The notes beneath the pieces were generated by a model. It saw only the letters and a program-made list of their open reading frames with translations. It did not search any database and was not told the origin of the DNA. Positions 47,601 to 59,445 of a stretch of DNA of 64,000 bases are shown here, piece after piece (within the stretch, counting starts at the first letter, position 1; the number at the start of each line of letters is the position of its first letter). Source of the stretch: Epinephelus fuscoguttatus (taxonomy: Eukaryota > Chordata > Actinopteri > Perciformes > Serranidae); the NCBI RefSeq assembly GCF_011397635.1, contig NC_064754.1, forward strand, positions 37,019,543-37,083,542, in the 5' to 3' direction. A program made the translations under genes and the position numbers.

Positions 47601-50600
47601 TACGGCAGTGTTTCCCCTACCATCATATTGGATCACAACAGAAGTCATTTAAGGTTACCTTTCCTATAGAACAGGTCTATACCTTGTCCTTCTATTAAAC
47701 AAACTAAATAGCCTTATGTTACAGGCTGAGCCTGATGTGTGTGGCTTGTGTGTGTGTTGAGCTGTGTATGTGTGTAGTTGATGTAGGAGGTATGAGACGT
47801 TAGTGTGCCGGGTGTGGTGTGTGATGTCAGACAGATGCACCCCAGGAAGAAAGTGAGGCATGTGCTCCGTTGTTTATATCGAGCAGCCACAGTGAAGGAG
47901 CCTACGCAGTTCTGCATGCTGTTTTTGAGTTATTTCCCTCTGTGTAAAAGTCAGACACTGATGAGAGAGGCTGTGCATCATCCCTGCAGTGCTGAAAATA
48001 AAGTGCAGTTCTTTAACGCAGACGAAGTCCCGTTGTTTATGTGTTGTTGCCACAATGAGCTAACACAAGCTAAAGGAGCTAATGGTCTTCGGAGGTCCCT
48101 TTCCTACGGTTCGGGGGTCTGCCAGCTTGGCGTTGGTAACACTTATTTATCTTATTTACACAACGGCATGTCATTTATGTCCCTACACGGTGCGCGTCTA
48201 AAATCCTCCTCTGCTCTCTGTGTCGTGCATGGCGGAGTTTGGCCCTGATGCGCATACACACACGCACACACACACACACACTCACAGACACAGATGAGCA
48301 CACAGACACAGACACAGGTGAGCACACAAAAGTTCTTCAGCGCTCGCTGCCATGTTTGTGTATCAAGCGCGCGGGCAGCCCAGCGTGGAGCGGCGGTGGC
48401 GAATTTTAAATAGAAACTCGATTTTCATTAAAACATATCGGCCTAAACTACAAATTCGAATTAATCGATAAAATCGATTTATCGCCCGACCCTAGTTGGA
48501 GATAGAAGAAAGGCGGTTTGCAAAGAATGTAATACTGAACTATCTAGAGTAGTGTTGCAGGGTATACTGTTACCAACAGTAGACCGCGGTACTAAAACAC
48601 CACAGTACATATGATACCATAATGTTCAAGTACCGTAGTACTACGGTACCTTACAGTACCACTACTGTGGGATAAGTTCAAAGTCCACTCGCAAGAGGGT
48701 GAGTGTCCATGCGCCGTCCAATAACGGCACGTGCTGGCCACCTGGCACTCAACATGCTGCTGCAGTAGTTTCTTTGCCACTTCTTGGTGTCATGACTGCC
48801 CAAAAGTACCTGGACAGCCGAGTCGTGGTGGCACACAGGTATGTGATGTGTCAGAGGAGAAACGAGCCGTTCACATTTCTCTCTTTGTGGCAGGTAACGG
48901 TCCACAAACCTCACCACACTTTAGGGACTGTTCTTTATTTATGAAGGGACTTGTCAGGGGAGGAGGGTGGCTGGTTGATTTTTATTTTATTTATTTATTT
49001 ATTTTATTTCGATCCTGGCTATGTCAATCACTCATTGATGCTGTTTTTGAAGTATGAATAAGTCAATAAGTAATTTATTCCATTGAAATATCATTGATGT
49101 ATTATAGAAAAGTGATTTATCTTTTTATAAATGACAAAAGGCACATCTGCCTCATTTTCGCTGTGGTATTGGATACTACTCAGAACCGTGATACTTTCAC
49201 TGATATTGTACCGTGGGTCCCAATTTTGGTACCATGACAACACTAATATGGAGGGTGTTCATCTGCAAAAAAATAATGAAAAACTAAACAACGGTACTCG
49301 GTACTCTGTATTTGGCCAAGCCTTTAATTTTATTCGGCTTCGGCTTCAGCCACAAATTTTCATTTCGGTGCATCCCTAGTTTAAACCAAATAGGTACGTA
49401 TACAAGTGTCAAGGGATGAACTAGAAGGGTATGTATCATCCAGTTGCCTTATTAAACTGGTGTGGATTGATACAATAGAGATGTGCTTGTTACGAGATGT
49501 GGACAAATACTGAATTTCAGAAATGCTTAACAATGTTGGTGGTGTGAATTGTGCCAGATACGCTCATCTGTGTGTCAATACACAGATATGCTGTGGGTTG
49601 AAACTTTTGCACGTGATCAAAAAATCCAAACTATTTCAAATTCCATAACGCTTCTTTTATTTTCCATAAAAGTCACGGAGGCCATGGCCTTTGGGTCCAA
49701 GGGGAAAAGCCCACACAGCAGGATATGACTGCACATTGTTATTTAGACCAAGTGAACAGAATTATTGTCAGAAAGACATTTAGTGTGAAAATGAAACTTC
49801 CAAAATCTGAAAAGCTCCCCACAGCATAATAGGAAACTAGTAGGAAATTGTAGGACCAACTTGATTACAAAGAAAAGTTCGGCATAATCAGGGTCATTAG
49901 GTCAGGCTTTGATGTCAGTGGACTGCATTGTCAGGGTTGTTCCGTTCATGGGATAGGTCACTTCCCCTTTTGCTTTCCAATGCCTATGTTATGACAGAGA
50001 GATGAGATCCTCAGTCATATTTTAATAGTTTCTGGGAAACTCCACATTTTATGAAAACCCTGATTCCATGCTCTAGCATTTGATCTTAATATTTGGAGGT
50101 TTACTCTGAGCAGGAAGTTATAACAACTGTATTTCCTGTGATCATAATATGTCCAAAAACATGTTCATGGAGGTAATGCTTAAATGTAAGTGTTGTATGT
50201 TTTCTGTATGCTGTCAGTTGTGTAATAAATAATTGAGTGTTATATTTGCGCTTAAAGAAGTACTTCTCTGTGGGAAAGATGGCCTTTTAATGAAACTAGG
50301 CTGTCTATGCAGTGGAAAGATGCAAATACTTATGAAAGTGGTGCTACAGAACCAGAGAAAACAGAGAAAAGTAGGCTTTTGCTCAAGAGGGAGAAAACCT
50401 ACAACTACCAGAATGCACAGTGCTGCACCAGACCAATAAATGCTTCAGCTGGTGTGTAATGTAATGCGAACATGTCTGTTTCAAGCAGTGACGGCAAGCT
50501 GCGTGGAAACGATCTAAATCTCTTACAGTTAAACACTGGCGAAAACTTGTTTCTGAAAACATTCGAGGTGAGAAATAGGCAATGCAGTAACAGAATTTTA

Positions 50601-53600
50601 GTTTGTATTTGATCAGTGCTGCCTAGTTTTATCGTTTGATCTCAATTTTTTTGGCCTCTGTTTTCACTATGCAGGAAACAGTTTGGCACCCACTTCCTGT
50701 TCATAAACTCGCTATTACAGCGAAATACGACACTAAAATATGTTTGTAAGAGGCATTTTAGGCGAGAAATAGGCAGTGCAGTAACATAACCTTGATAAAA
50801 ACCATCTAAAAATTATAAATAAAAAGAAGTTACATGTAATGACAGTGATTTGTAGATTGACTGAATGTGTATAATCCAAAACATAATTTTACATGTTTTC
50901 AGAATGAAAGAAAAATTTGAAGGGGTTGATATTAATAGGTTAATATTAAGTGGTTTCAGGGGTCCTGCACATTTGAGATCAAATTGTGCTGTATGTGACC
51001 CCTGAACTAAAAATGAGTTTGACACCCCTGACATAGTGTTTTGTCTGAAATATGTTAAGAGGATCTGTGTGGCTGGATTGTTAAGATGGGATTTGCAGAC
51101 TGCTTCACAATGGGCTATTTCTCCAATGGCACAGTTTTCCAAAACTCTATGGTCTCTTTCCTTCAGACCAGGTTTCAGCCTATAATCCCCAGATATTTAT
51201 GTTTCAATGATGTATATTTAAGAGGCTATTTCACCTTCCATTGATTAGGCCTTCAAACAACCCCTTAGTTAGCTAAAGGATACCAAAATGTTAGCATCCT
51301 AACACACTAAACTAAGATGGTGGACATAGTAAATATACCTGCTTAACATCAGCATGTTAGCATTGTCATTGTGAGCATCTTCTTACACTACCAAGGCAGA
51401 TGTTGGCATTAAGCTCAAAGCAGACAGTGAGCAGTTGACTCCAGTGTCACTGTCTCTATGATGATGGCAGTATCTGCTTGCTGTCTGAAAGCCCCTTTAG
51501 GCTTAGTTTAAAGAAAAAGTAATTTGTCTACTTAATGGGTAAGTTTGATAGTGTCCTACTTTATGATTGAGACTATGGCCCTGCTCTGATGACCCTTGAC
51601 TCTACGTCAGTCTCTATGGCAACCTACTCTGTGAACCTTATCTGCTTGCTGACCGCTGTATTTCAGCAACTATAGTGTTTCACCTCTTGCCAAGCCTGAA
51701 TTAGTTGGTGTCTCCTTTTCTTTATGATCTAGTTCATTAGTTCAGTGATCAGTTAATTGTTTTATGATAGGACCATATTCAGTAAGTTATGGTCCAGTTA
51801 CTCTATTTGCAAAGGTTTATCAGGAGAGAGAGCTGATCCCAGTTGTCCTTGTTATTGTCCCCTGTGGACTACCTTCTTTAGCAATACTGTTTGCCTGTAA
51901 CATTAATCAATCATTTGAACAGCCTTCTTCACCATTACATCGCTGATTATATAGCTCAGAAAGATTGTTTGTTTTATTTATATAAATGTGTAATATAATA
52001 AATTTTAAACCTTAAAATCAAGATCTAAAGTACTCTGATTTATTAGGCAATCAAGCAATGCTTTGATTAAAGTGAGTTTAGCCAGGAAATGTCTGTCACT
52101 AATGACAATAATCTAATTAGTTTGAGAGGCATATGGCTTCACCTATGTCCTCAAATACCCAGGACAGCACACTTGCTTCGCTCTTCATCACAATCAGTAA
52201 CATTGAGTGGTGGGGGTAGTGAATAGGATGTCTTTGGTCTGGTCATCACTGTGTAAGACCATTCTCTCTCAACTGTTGTCTTCTGCTCTTGAAACATCGA
52301 AGGCTGTGATTTCACAAAAAAGGTTGAGTCAGGTTAGCCAACCTGTTTTGGAAGAGGAAATGCAGTGAAGGCCTTATTATATGAGCCATTACCTCCCCTT
52401 GTTTTTCCAGGTGGGAAGCCCACAGGTGTGCTTTGTGGTGAGCCATCAGCCCCCCTGAGGAGAGGAGGGAACCAGACCACCAACCACTCTGCTGACGCCT
52501 CCGCCACAGTAAGATCACACATCAGGTCATGAGTTACGCTGGAAAGAGATGAAGTGAAACCTGAGGGCAGACGAACATATAGGGAAGCAGCTAAAGTCCA
52601 AGTGATAAGAATCATCTATTTATTTTCTCTTCATGTTCCCTCAATGTCTTACAAAGGTTTTCTTGTGTATCTGTTATGTTGAAACATTCAAGTAATACCT
52701 GCTGTTGTTTTGTTATTCAGTACATGTCTATCTTTCCATCAAAACTGATGACGTACAGCAGGGTTTCTTTTTTAAGTCTGTGAAGGCTGATGAAATACTA
52801 ACCACTTCCTCTCTGCTTGTTTCTTTAGGATGGAGAAAATTCTGTACGCGATTATGGTAAGCACCTGTTTTTTTCCTGGTGACATATCCCAGTTTTACCA
52901 CTGGTTTAGTGGACCCTAAACCAGTGGCTCAGTATTATAAAGAACAGATTTGTGATATGTCATCAGAAATATCACATATAAACATCACACACATACATAC
53001 TGTATGTACCTGTACACATACACATTCATGCTTTTACAGTAGGAGTGTAACGGTTCTGAAACTGAGAAAACCACAACACAAACACCCATGGTCTCGTGTT
53101 GCAGTTGCGTCTTTTGTGTTGTGGTCTCTAAAACCAAAATCTAACAAAATTAAGAATAATGTGCCTGTTTGTCTAAAAAATATACCATCAAATACTAACA
53201 CTCCCTCGTTGAAGAAAGAAATGTTGTTTACCACTTGAAATTCTTAGTAATTTGGATAAACAGTCCTTAAATTGCAGAAGACAAAAGCAGCGTTTTATTT
53301 CCAGCCAGTGACTGTCACTTTGCCGTCTGAAATAAAAACTTGCTGTCAGACTTTAGCTGCTGTAGCTAATTAGCCAATAAATGCTAGATCCATATAATAT
53401 TTCTTGCTGACTTGTTTTAAAAAGAGAATCTTTTTATAGATATGCATATGTGTACCAGGCAGAAAGTCAGCGTCATCATATGTTCATGATCCATGCAGAA
53501 GACATGGAAAATCCAAAACGACATTGTTGTTGTATTGCAGTGTAAGAATAAAGCAGGAGTAAAAGAAACATTCTTGTTTGCATGGCTGAGGCTGCTAAAA

Positions 53601-53940
53601 TCCAGACGACATTGACGCTCCCACATCATGTGAATACAAGCTGTGAGTTCCTTCAGGGCAATGGTTGCATTTATGAAATGATGTGGTTGAACCTGGCAAG
53701 CTTCCAATGGGTGAGGTGTGGTCTTGTGACAAAGTGACAGTGAATTTTACCCTGTTAATGTCTTTATGTGTTACTGAAAGTCACGTGCCTCCCTGCCTGT
53801 GTTTAGAAAACAGTGCTCCTGAGCCTGAAGCAGTTCCAGAGCAGAAGGAAGAGGCCCCTGCAGCTGACGATCCCGCTGCAGGAGTACCGTCCGGTCGCAG
53901 GAACCCACCTGGGGGCAAGTCCAGCCTCATCCTGGGTTGA
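38700..53940 (+). CDS. jpt1: Jupiter microtubule-associated homolog 1 (JPT1/HN1), 5 exons, complete
   Basis: Coding exons 38700-38755, 40350-40492, 52411-52508, 52829-52856 and 53807-53940 give 459 nt, 152 aa plus TGA, in frame throughout. The N-terminus MTTTTTYQGMEPGSKSSS and the block RVLRPPGGGSN ... VRKNKMASSVF are diagnostic of JPT1; the C-terminus RRNPPGGKSSLILG is nearly the human one. Human JPT1 is 154 aa. The protein is small, probably disordered and cytosolic/nuclear, and related to fly Jupiter, a microtubule-associated protein; its vertebrate role is only partly known. The PPGG(G/K) motif occurs three times (about residues 22-26, 64-68 and 142-146); the middle copy (NNPPGGKPTGVL) recalls JPT2 and is split by intron 2. 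Exon 5 is Glu/Pro/Ala-rich. Intron 2 is 11.9 kb and full of transposons. Fish carry duplicate jpt1 genes, and which copy this is cannot be told here. Confidence 0.93.
39491..39553. repeat. Perfect 46-bp palindrome plus an adjacent third copy of its half
   Basis: Positions 39508-39553 equal their own reverse complement, with no spacer, centred between 39530 and 39531 (tca|tga). The 20-mer at 39491-39510 (tatcatgatacatttcatca) is repeated exactly at 39526-39545. It lies in jpt1 intron 1. Confidence 0.9.
41395..41420. repeat. Poly-T tract in jpt1 intron 2
   Basis: Two T runs separated by aa, about 26 bases, with no associated element identified. Confidence 0.7.
41951..43441 (+). mobile_element. 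Tc1-like transposon with about 268-bp terminal inverted repeats
   Basis: The ends read cagtacaggccaaaagtttg and its reverse complement, flanked by TA dinucleotides at 41949-41950 and 43442-43443, the target duplication of Tc1/mariner. The inverted arms run 41951-42218 and about 43173-43441, far longer than the outermost repeat of a simple Tc1 element. The right arm contains the last codons of the transposase. The element is 1491 bp; typical full-length fish copies are about 1.6 kb, and an internal deletion explains the difference. Confidence 0.92.
42362..43278 (+). pseudogene. Tc1-like transposase, disrupted by an internal deletion and frameshift
   Basis: The reading frame starts at 42362 (MARTNQLTKEKR) and shows the paired helix-turn-helix DNA-binding region (NEGQSVRKIAKTLNVSPSGV, RGRPR-like GRPRVTS). 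Next come VLWSDESKFEIF with the first catalytic Asp, and the VMVWGCFAGDT box. At about 42978-42984 the frame jumps: the segment carrying the second catalytic Asp (normally in an NDPKHT context) is absent, the following bases resume at the codons for SRLCKGYLTKK in another frame, and the first frame stops at 43007-43009. The second frame continues through SPDLNPIEMVWGELDRR, with the final catalytic Glu, to TAA at 43276-43278. The enzyme cannot be active. Confidence 0.92.
43713..44320 (-). mobile_element. hAT-type transposon fragment with BED zinc finger
   Basis: A minus-strand ORF (44057 down to 43713) encodes a BED finger: SSVWEHFGF at the start, VCRHC and later HTSNMLMHLKRHH, giving the C-x2-C ... 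H-x3-4-H pattern. The upstream side ends at about 44320 with a TIR-like sequence, on the minus strand tagggccgtaacggtac. The transposase core and the other end are missing, so this is a 5' fragment. A ZBED-type domesticated gene is unlikely because only the finger is present and the DNA sits inside an intron among other elements. Confidence 0.75.
44333..45842. mobile_element. TIR element carrying a nested second element
   Basis: The left end ttaaagctacagttggtaac and the right end, reverse complement ttaaagctatggtgagtaac, are inverted repeats, and inner sequences match as well (caatcagagt on the left versus actctgattg on the right). A second element at 44555-45419 interrupts the middle. No transposase. 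Confidence 0.65.
44555..45419. mobile_element. Nested non-autonomous hAT-like element
   Basis: Ends cagtagtggacaaagtac and, on the reverse strand, cagtgttgaaatgtaatg are inverted repeats of the 'cagtggtgga..aagta' type also seen at 33136-33612. Flanking octamers (cccactgg, cccatctg) are partly alike. The interior is made of aagtac/taaag motifs. It lies inside the element at 44333-45842. Confidence 0.55.
45850..47040. other. jpt1 intron 2 stretch without a recognised feature
   Basis: No exon or TE end was confidently identified. Short open stretches have no family resemblance. Confidence 0.5.
47041..47390 (-). mobile_element. LINE 3'-end fragment (minus strand)
   Basis: It begins with tandem ggcaa units, then gtttatttgtagagcacaat, aattcaaagtgctttacag and agtagaggcctgtctcacat, which I recognise as a very common fish retroelement tail. 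Only the 3' UTR-like part is present. Confidence 0.65.
47700..48497. mobile_element. Probable hAT-like element remnant ending in a 'cgaccctag' terminus
   Basis: The right end (attaatcgataaaatcgatt, then tatcgcccgaccctag) has the form of a hAT terminus seen in fish. Inside is a GC-rich block and an AC-rich microsatellite (about 48255-48325). The matching left end was not found and 47700 is arbitrary. A + strand open stretch at 47805-48248 has no recognisable domain. Confidence 0.35.
48255..48325. repeat. AC-rich microsatellite
   Basis: (AC)n with interruptions, including cagacacagatgagcacaca repeated in variant form. Confidence 0.8.
48550..49245. mobile_element. TIR element with tagtgttg ends
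   Basis: The left end tagtgttgcagggtatac and the right end, reverse complement tagtgttgtcatggtacc, are inverted. Subterminal ggtac/accgt motifs recur on both sides and include an 18-bp palindrome (taccgtagtactacggta, about 48632-48649). No ORF with transposase motifs and no clear target duplication. Confidence 0.55.
49255..49380. mobile_element. hAT-like element end fragment
   Basis: The reverse strand begins ctagggatgcaccgaaat, a terminus common to fish hAT elements, followed by ttggccaaatac. The other end is absent. It abuts the element at 48550-49245. Confidence 0.5.
50455..50815. repeat. Diverged duplicated repeat unit, related to 45500-45640
   Basis: A unit with gtttctgaaaacatt, gagaaataggcaatgcagta and acagaatttta at about 50545-50615 recurs at about 50725-50795 (gtttgtaagaggcatt, gagaaataggcagtgcagta). 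A third relative lies at about 45525-45585 within the 44333-45842 element (tttctgaaaacatttg, gtagtaacagaatcttga). Confidence 0.55.
50820..52400. other. jpt1 intron 2, 3' part; no feature recognised
   Basis: A/T-rich sequence with short open stretches only. The exon 3 acceptor (gtttttccag) ends at 52410. Confidence 0.5.
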
Positions 53941-53951
53941 ATCCCAGTCAA

Positions 53952-53992
53952 CCCCCCCCCCCCCCAAACATCCATTCATCCCTGAACTCATC

Positions 53993-54023
<31 letters not shown>
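53952..54023. repeat. Homopolymer cluster in the jpt1 3' UTR: C14, T24, A7
   Basis: Starting 12 bases after the stop codon there are 14 C (53952-53965), then T from 53993 to 54016, followed by seven A. Lengths are liable to assembly error. Confidence 0.8.
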
Positions 54024-54762
54024 CAAGGACCCCCGCCCCCTTTGTCTGTACCGCAGGAATCCTACCTGGTGTCCAGTCGACACCACTGTCCTCCACATCC
54101 CCAAGTGCATTGTTTTGATACCTCTTTTTTGAAAACCGTTTTGTACTGTTTTTATTGTTTGTTTGTTTTGACAGAAGCACTTTATGTATTTCTATGTATA
54201 AGGTTCAAAGTCTGCCTTTGCCCCTGTAATGCATTAGACCTGCCAGACAGGGTACAAGGATCACACCCTCATATCAACAAAAAGTAATTAATCTCCCCTA
54301 AATATATTGCGACAGCACAAGCTGTGCGTGATTATACAAGCAGTTTCCAGAACACAAGCAAAAAAGAAAGCTGTCACTTTTGCACTGTGTTCGGTTTTGA
54401 CCCATCTTGCATGCACGTCTGGTCTGTAACGTATGAATGTGAGAAGAAACATAACTGTGAAGATTTTTCTTTTTATTTTAACCTGTTTGTTAGTTGTTTT
54501 TTGTGGAATAATTGTATTGTTGTTGCATGAAGTTGGAATCTTTCTACTGATAATATTATTATCCACTTAGGAGCCACATAAATGACTGTCATTGTGATCT
54601 GAAGGATGCAAACATTTGTCTTCAGATAGGTACTGTAGGTCCCATGTCAGGTAACAGAATTGGAATAAGCCTTTTTTATATTGTAGTCAATAACCTTAGA
54701 TTATTGTAACCCCAGTGCCGGTTTTGAGTGCCCCATGTTTTTATAGGTAAAATTTACTCTAA

Positions 54763-54768
54763 AATAAA
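54763..54768 (+). terminator. Candidate polyadenylation signal of jpt1
   Basis: AATAAA occurs about 820 bases after the stop, followed by the GT-rich gtgtgcctgtttgtgtg. That is a good cleavage-element arrangement and implies a 3' UTR of about 0.85 kb. Confidence 0.55.
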
Positions 54769-55879
54769 GTGTGCCTGTTTGTGTGTTAGGCTACAGCATC
54801 AAATAAGGTTGGGTTTCTGTAATTGCATCCTACCAGTGTCAACCAGCCCTGTTTTTCCTTTGCGAGGCAATGGAATGTTGTTGGTCCTGACATGTTTCTG
54901 GTAAACCCATCCTAAATTTGACAAGTGACCTTATGACAGCTCAGCCTTTTTTTTTCTTCCTTTCTTTTTTTTCATATGTTTTAACCCCCCCTTATACATA
55001 TATTTATCATTCTGCTCACTGGAAACATAGTACAGTCTTTTTGTACATTTCATTGTCACATTATTTAAACCAAAATTCCAACTCCCTCCTGCTTCTGTCT
55101 TGTTGAGTCGTGTATGACTGCTGTGTCAGCCAGCCGTCATGCAAGAAGACCTACATTTCAGATACATGAAATGTAATCCCTGTGGTGTCTATTTTTAACG
55201 TCTGTTAAAAAGATATGTGTGTTTGCATCCTATACCAATTCCTGTTGCTGGATGTAAGTCACTGCTGAAATTTGAAATTAAGAAATGGCACAAGTGGAAG
55301 TGAACATTAAAAATCAATTTTGACCATGGGTTGTATTGTTTGTTTGTATTATCTGACTTGGAATGATTACACTGTATCAGTCATGATTATTTTATGCAGC
55401 CCAGGGAGGAAACACAATCTGACAAAACACGAGGACATTTTATACAAAAAAAAAAACCGGTTGTAACTTTGGAAGATATCCATTTGATCTGACTGACAGA
55501 ATGTTTAAGTATTATGTAAGCCTCAGACTAACATTTGAATACATTTTTTTTTCTGTAGTCATTTTTGTTAAAAGTGCAATAGGAAGGTATCTTGTAATGA
55601 CCAGTATGAACAGAAGCAATGACGTAAATGTCCATATGGGCATCACCTCGATTTTGACGTCGCAGAGGATCTTGAGAGCCACCTTGGGTCGGAGGTGAGT
55701 CGGCAGATAGTCTGCCATGAAGAGTACTCATGTGAACAAGCCTACGAGCAAGTCGCCCCCTCGTCTGTGACTGGGACTGGATATCTGACATGCTAGAAAA
55801 CTGGAGAAGTCTGAAACGACTGACAAAGAGCATCAGCCAATGAGAGGCGGGATACGTCCCACGTCAGCACGCAGGAGGA

Positions 55880-56030
55880 CGGAAGAAATGTGAGGAAGAC
55901 ACAACGTTGCCAGGTGTACGATAATTATCGTATTTGTACAATAATTTGGCCCTCTGTACGATGTACAATCAATAATCCCAAAAGAAACGCCAAATGTACG
56001 ATAATTTGACCATTTCATGAATGTGTAGTT
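55880..56030. mobile_element. Fragment of a dispersed DNA element
   Basis: The sequence aacgttgccaggtgtacgat, ataattatcgtat, and a second tgtacgataatttgaccatt is repeat-like and recalls a multi-copy fish element. Ends were not defined. Confidence 0.35.
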
Positions 56031-56269
56031 GTAATCAGTATGCCAGAGTTTTTTTCTGAGCCCTGAAGGCATCTGTTCCCATGTGACATGTTTGCAGCCA
56101 ATTGCACTTTGCTTAGCGTGAGATACGGGTGACGTTTGTCTCTGAACAATGTCGCTGACAGAAACACACGTCGCCAGGTATGAACACTCAAAAGATTAAA
56201 ATAGTCTCCGTGACGCAAAATCAGGGTGAAAATCATGTAATGTGAACTAGGCTTAATGTTGCCCTCCTA

Positions 56270-59200
56270 TTTTTTTCATCAGTTTTATCCAGGTGGCAAA
56301 TTTGCGTATCCTAGTATCGGGGAGGAATGACCCACCCTATGCTCCCTGTGATTGGCTAGTGCTCACTGCCTTCGTTGGGATAGTGTGATAATGTCAGGGT
56401 AGGCCAATCAGAGGTAGAGTAAGGCCACGCTTGGCTATCCTAGGATTTGCAGATTCACATTCAGGTGCTCATGGTCCCCCTGTGGCCCCCTCTTGGGAGC
56501 GCCACTGCACACCAAAAGCATTGCCATGATAAAATGTTGCACAGTTCTGCCAAAGTTGCTGCATTTAACACAATGAATATAATATAATTTAAATAATAAA
56601 ATAACACAGAATGATAACAAGAGTTAAATGTGCAAAGGTGTTCTTAAAAACTTTCTTTCATTCATTTCCTTATTAGGTATTACAGTGAGCTTATTTTGTC
56701 TCGGTTCTTCATTTTAGCTTGACTTCGTAGGTCAGTGCAACAACTGCGGGCAGACATAGCCCTGCCCCTTATCTGTCTTATTGTGTTAGTCTGGTTTGGC
56801 AGTGTGTACGCAGCCAGTCACGCATATCGTTTACTCATAATGAAAGTGAAAGTAAAAAGGAGCGGGGCAAAGACACTCCGATGTTTAGTCGTTAGTCAAC
56901 CATTGTTCAACCACTAAGAGACGTCGCCTGGTCGAGGAGCGTGTACGGTGAGTTTGACATGACATTATAGCTGTACTGGCTGCGTGGCAGGTCTTACAGG
57001 ACGGCTACGTGTTACACCTGGCTGTGTGAACATAGTGAAGTGGTGAGATGACATTAGCAAAAAATACTGCGGCTAAATTAACCTAATCATATAACGTTAG
57101 GTTAATGAATGGCGGCATGGTTGTTAAGTACTGTATTTTATGTTGTAGTTTTACTGAAACGACAGAAAAAATATGTTGTGTCAAATTATCGGTGAATATT
57201 TTTTCTAAAGGCGCTATACAGGGACATGGCTCCACTCGTGTTCAATTCCCCTCGTGAGCTCAGCTTTGCTCTAAATTTAACAACCATTTGTTTACTTAAC
57301 ATGGCATCCAACCCTTCCATGGTCATTTCGGCACCTTATACCTACAGGTTACTATGAACTGGCGTCGTTATCAAGTTTTGACAGTGCTTCCTCTTTTTGA
57401 ATAAATAAAGAGAAACGTTGGAGTGAGGTGGAAAAAAGTTTTGCATACACAGCACAAGCGACGCCAAGGTGTCAGACTGCATGAAGGCGACACATGAACG
57501 TGGTTGTTTGCTTGTCGACAGCTCCCACAGTGAATGGTTTCATTGGTTTGCTCACTTTGAAGAACTGAACATGTGTAAGGAAGCATGCTTTATCACATAC
57601 CAGTTGCTAGTGTCATTATTTCCGCGAAGTAGGTCGCATTTAAACTCAACAGGAGATATCTTTAGTCAGCCTGGGGGGAAGATGTTTGTGGTTTAAGGGA
57701 CTGTACTTGTCTTATCGGAGGAGAAGGGAGACTGGGTGTGACTGGACTCCTTCCAGACAGAAACGATAAAATGTAGCTTACACATTACACATAAACATTA
57801 CAGCATGCACACAGTTTGCATTAGCGACATGAGGATATAAGAGCTGCTTGCCCGAATAAACTGCACAGTTTCAGTATTAGTAACTTGCATAACAGAACAT
57901 TAGTTTTGGAGATGAAAAAAGCCTTGACTTTCACCAGTGTCATGCAGGCAGGAGTGCAGAGTTTAATGTTTTACAGGATAGTGTTTTTGCCAGTGGTTTA
58001 TTTTTGGCAAAATTTGAAATGAAACATAGAATTAAGTGATTATGATAATGGCAGCCTTCATCAGAAATTTGAAAATCCAATGCTAATTCCTGTTTTTACA
58101 GTCTGTGGCTATGATAATTGTTGTAATTTTGGCAATTTAACAAAAAAAAACTTTCAAAACTGACAGCAGGAATTGGGTTCAGATGGTATTTCAGATAAAC
58201 ACAAAATGCAACCATTTGAAGTTGTTTGTTCCCTTGGGAAGCCTAAATAAATAACACAAGTCTCTCTCATTGCCTAAAAAAAATTGTGACATGCCTCCCC
58301 TGTTTTGCACCCCACCCTCACCCCCTCAAAAGTAGTGAACTGTCCCTAATAACACATAGACGTGCTGATGGTGTTTTCTTTTGCAAGGACTTAACATCTT
58401 GTGTAGTATAGGGTTTATACATACTGAATAAAGAACAATATAAAGAATAATATAATAAAATAAAAAAACAGCATATTTTCATCATTGATCATTAATGAGA
58501 AAGGCAGCCCAGTGGTTCAGACAAAATAAGCTTCTTTAATAATTAGACATAGAATATAGTCCAAACATATGGGGACCTAAGCACGAAATGAAAAGGTGGC
58601 TAATCTCGGCTCCCATCTTACTGTAATAACAATAGGTCCGAGACGGAAAGCACCGCCATAAAAGAGCAGTGCAGATACTGATAGCAAAGTACAGACGGGG
58701 TATGTGTTCGTGTAATTGTGTAATGTTACTGTCCGCTCTGTTCTCCAGTGTTAGTCTCAGAATGAAGGACCTTTTGAAACTTGGTAGTGGGGTTTTACTT
58801 TGTCAGCCTCACTGTGTGAAATAAATGATTCAGAGGGGGTTAGAGCTTTCGTGTGATAATGACAATGGGTTTTCATCGGACTGTGCGGTTGGAGAGTTTT
58901 GAAAGGGTGAAAGTTGCATAATGATATAATGTTTAAAGTGAGGGTTGACCTGATGTACTGTGACAAGTAGATGACTGTTTGAACGTCTTTTATTACTGTA
59001 CAATGTTCAGATTACACGAGCTGAAAGAGGGGTTGCTTTCCTGTAAACACAGTGTGAAGGATTGTATTCTCTTGCCAACATTGCTTAAAGCCCTCATCTG
59101 TTACACCCATGGATGTATCAAGGTTTCACCATTTTCCCTTTCAGATTCAGGGATCCAAGAAGTGGGTAGGGTTGTCAGCTGGTGCTGACCAATGTATCAG

Positions 59201-59440
59201 CCGGGCCAATATGGACTGATATTAGTTTATCATAGATACATTGGTATTTTCATAACTTTTTGCTGATGCTTAATAAGAAATTGCAATAAGATATCTTCAA
59301 AAAATATATTTCATCAGCCATTATATAGGTAGTGTGTTTTTTAATAGTCAGTATCAGCATTCATGTACAATGCACCTCCTTCATCTTGCAGATATTGAGC
59401 CTCAAGAGCTCATCAGGAGGAAGGACTGTCAGGACGTTCA
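56270..59440. other. Intergenic region without a recognised gene
   Basis: A GC-richer patch around 56830-56950 with a donor-like gtgagt at 56948 could be an untranslated first exon, but no downstream coding exon was found. Nothing resembling NT5C, the human neighbour of JPT1, was seen. Confidence 0.45.
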
Positions 59441-59445
59441 CACAG

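Noticed and set aside
47805-48248. 147-aa + strand open reading frame
   Set aside because: No domain, splice context or homologous motif; it lies in transposon-like DNA and the composition looks like chance.
56830-56950. Possible untranslated first exon with a gtgagt donor
   Set aside because: No coding exon was found downstream in the window, so a gene cannot be supported.
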